Below are positions 42,291 to 42,315 of a DNA stretch of 42,315 nucleotides, piece by piece. The stretch is from assembly GCA_020344055.1 (NCBI GenBank), contig CP070813.1:1280027-1322341 (forward strand), written 5' to 3'. Origin of the DNA: Candidatus Zixiibacteriota bacterium (GTDB lineage Bacteria > Zixibacteria > MSB-5A5 > UBA10806). The notes beneath the pieces are model-generated. The model made no database searches. It was not told the DNA's origin and saw nothing but the letters and a program-made list of their open reading frames with translations. A program made the translations under genes and the position numbers. How positions within the stretch are numbered: position 1 is the first letter of the stretch; each line of letters begins with the position of its first letter.

Positions 42291-42315
42291 AAAAACCCCC
42301 GCCCATATGGGCGGG
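42291..42315. terminator. Palindrome cut by the window edge, likely bidirectional terminator
   Basis: An 18-base perfect palindrome CCCGCCCATATGGGCGGG (42298-42315) is preceded by AAAAACC. Read on the minus strand it becomes a GC-rich stem followed by TTTTT, so it probably ends a gene on the minus strand just beyond the window, or acts in both directions. Confidence 0.6.

Noticed and set aside
1..42315. tRNA, rRNA or riboswitch genes
   Set aside because: No cloverleaf, rRNA stretch or known riboswitch core was recognised by eye in the intergenic gaps; small RNAs cannot be excluded.

Overview
The window reads as one contiguous chromosomal segment of a free-living Gram-negative bacterium from the FCB (Fibrobacteres-Chlorobi-Bacteroidetes) side of the tree, probably a candidate phylum rather than a classical Bacteroidota. 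Seen in the sequence: a type IX secretion (T9SS) type A C-terminal sorting domain, a GWxTD-domain TPR lipoprotein, a PorV/PorQ-like barrel with a FlgD-type tail, a DUF3276/PUR-family protein, DUF2914 and LVIVD-repeat proteins, and many lipoproteins. The promoters I can read (for example TTGACA-N16-TATATT before rex) look like ordinary sigma-70 promoters, not the Bacteroidota -33/-7 type. TTG starts are common. I cannot name the species.

Layout. 1-4.2 kb: outer-membrane lipoprotein, PUR-family protein, small holin-like membrane protein behind a perfect 13-bp inverted repeat, then an operon of M19 dipeptidase, methyltransferase and flavin reductase. 4.2-8.3 kb: TetR regulator divergent from 1-pyrroline-5-carboxylate dehydrogenase, then a serine hydrolase lipoprotein gene bracketed by several families of palindromic repeats. 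8.4-11.5 kb: redox and Fe-S block (Crp/Fnr regulator, NifU-type scaffold, Mrp ATPase, Rex with a perfect Rex box on its own promoter). 11.7-18.7 kb: secreted protein, a partner-switching module (STAS antagonist, anti-sigma kinase, membrane SpoIIE phosphatase), coiled-coil protein, GWxTD lipoprotein, methyltransferase. 19-30.8 kb: methyltransferase, then a tightly packed operon mfd - three parvulin-family proteins - S4 protein - hflX - SDR - DUF2914 - EamA. 30.9-34.1 kb: ABC exporter half, Nudix hydrolase, convergent Cys-rich protein of unknown family. 34.3-42.3 kb: T9SS cargo, a four-gene glycan-like block, PorV/PorQ-like barrel and terminator.

The most unusual stretch is 35.87-40.58 kb. Four consecutive genes look like members of well-known enzyme families (HisC-like aminotransferase, PaaK/CapK-like adenylating enzyme, GT4-like glycosyltransferase, WbaP-like polyprenyl glycosylphosphotransferase), yet each has lost what its family needs for catalysis: the PLP lysine is His, the ATP-binding Gly/Ser/Thr loop is gone, the EX7E glutamates are gone, and the catalytic domain is absent. 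Reading frames, start sites and translational coupling are intact, so this looks like a maintained set of repurposed or pseudo-enzymes rather than decay. The first of the three parvulin-family proteins likewise lacks the catalytic histidines in both domains, and the ABC exporter half carries Asp for the catalytic Glu.

A second theme is possible leaderless transcription: at least three genes (1485, 30885, and the minus-strand gene starting at 34076) lack a Shine-Dalgarno sequence and have a -10 box only 5-8 bases before the start codon. All motif comparisons were made by eye; no searches were run.
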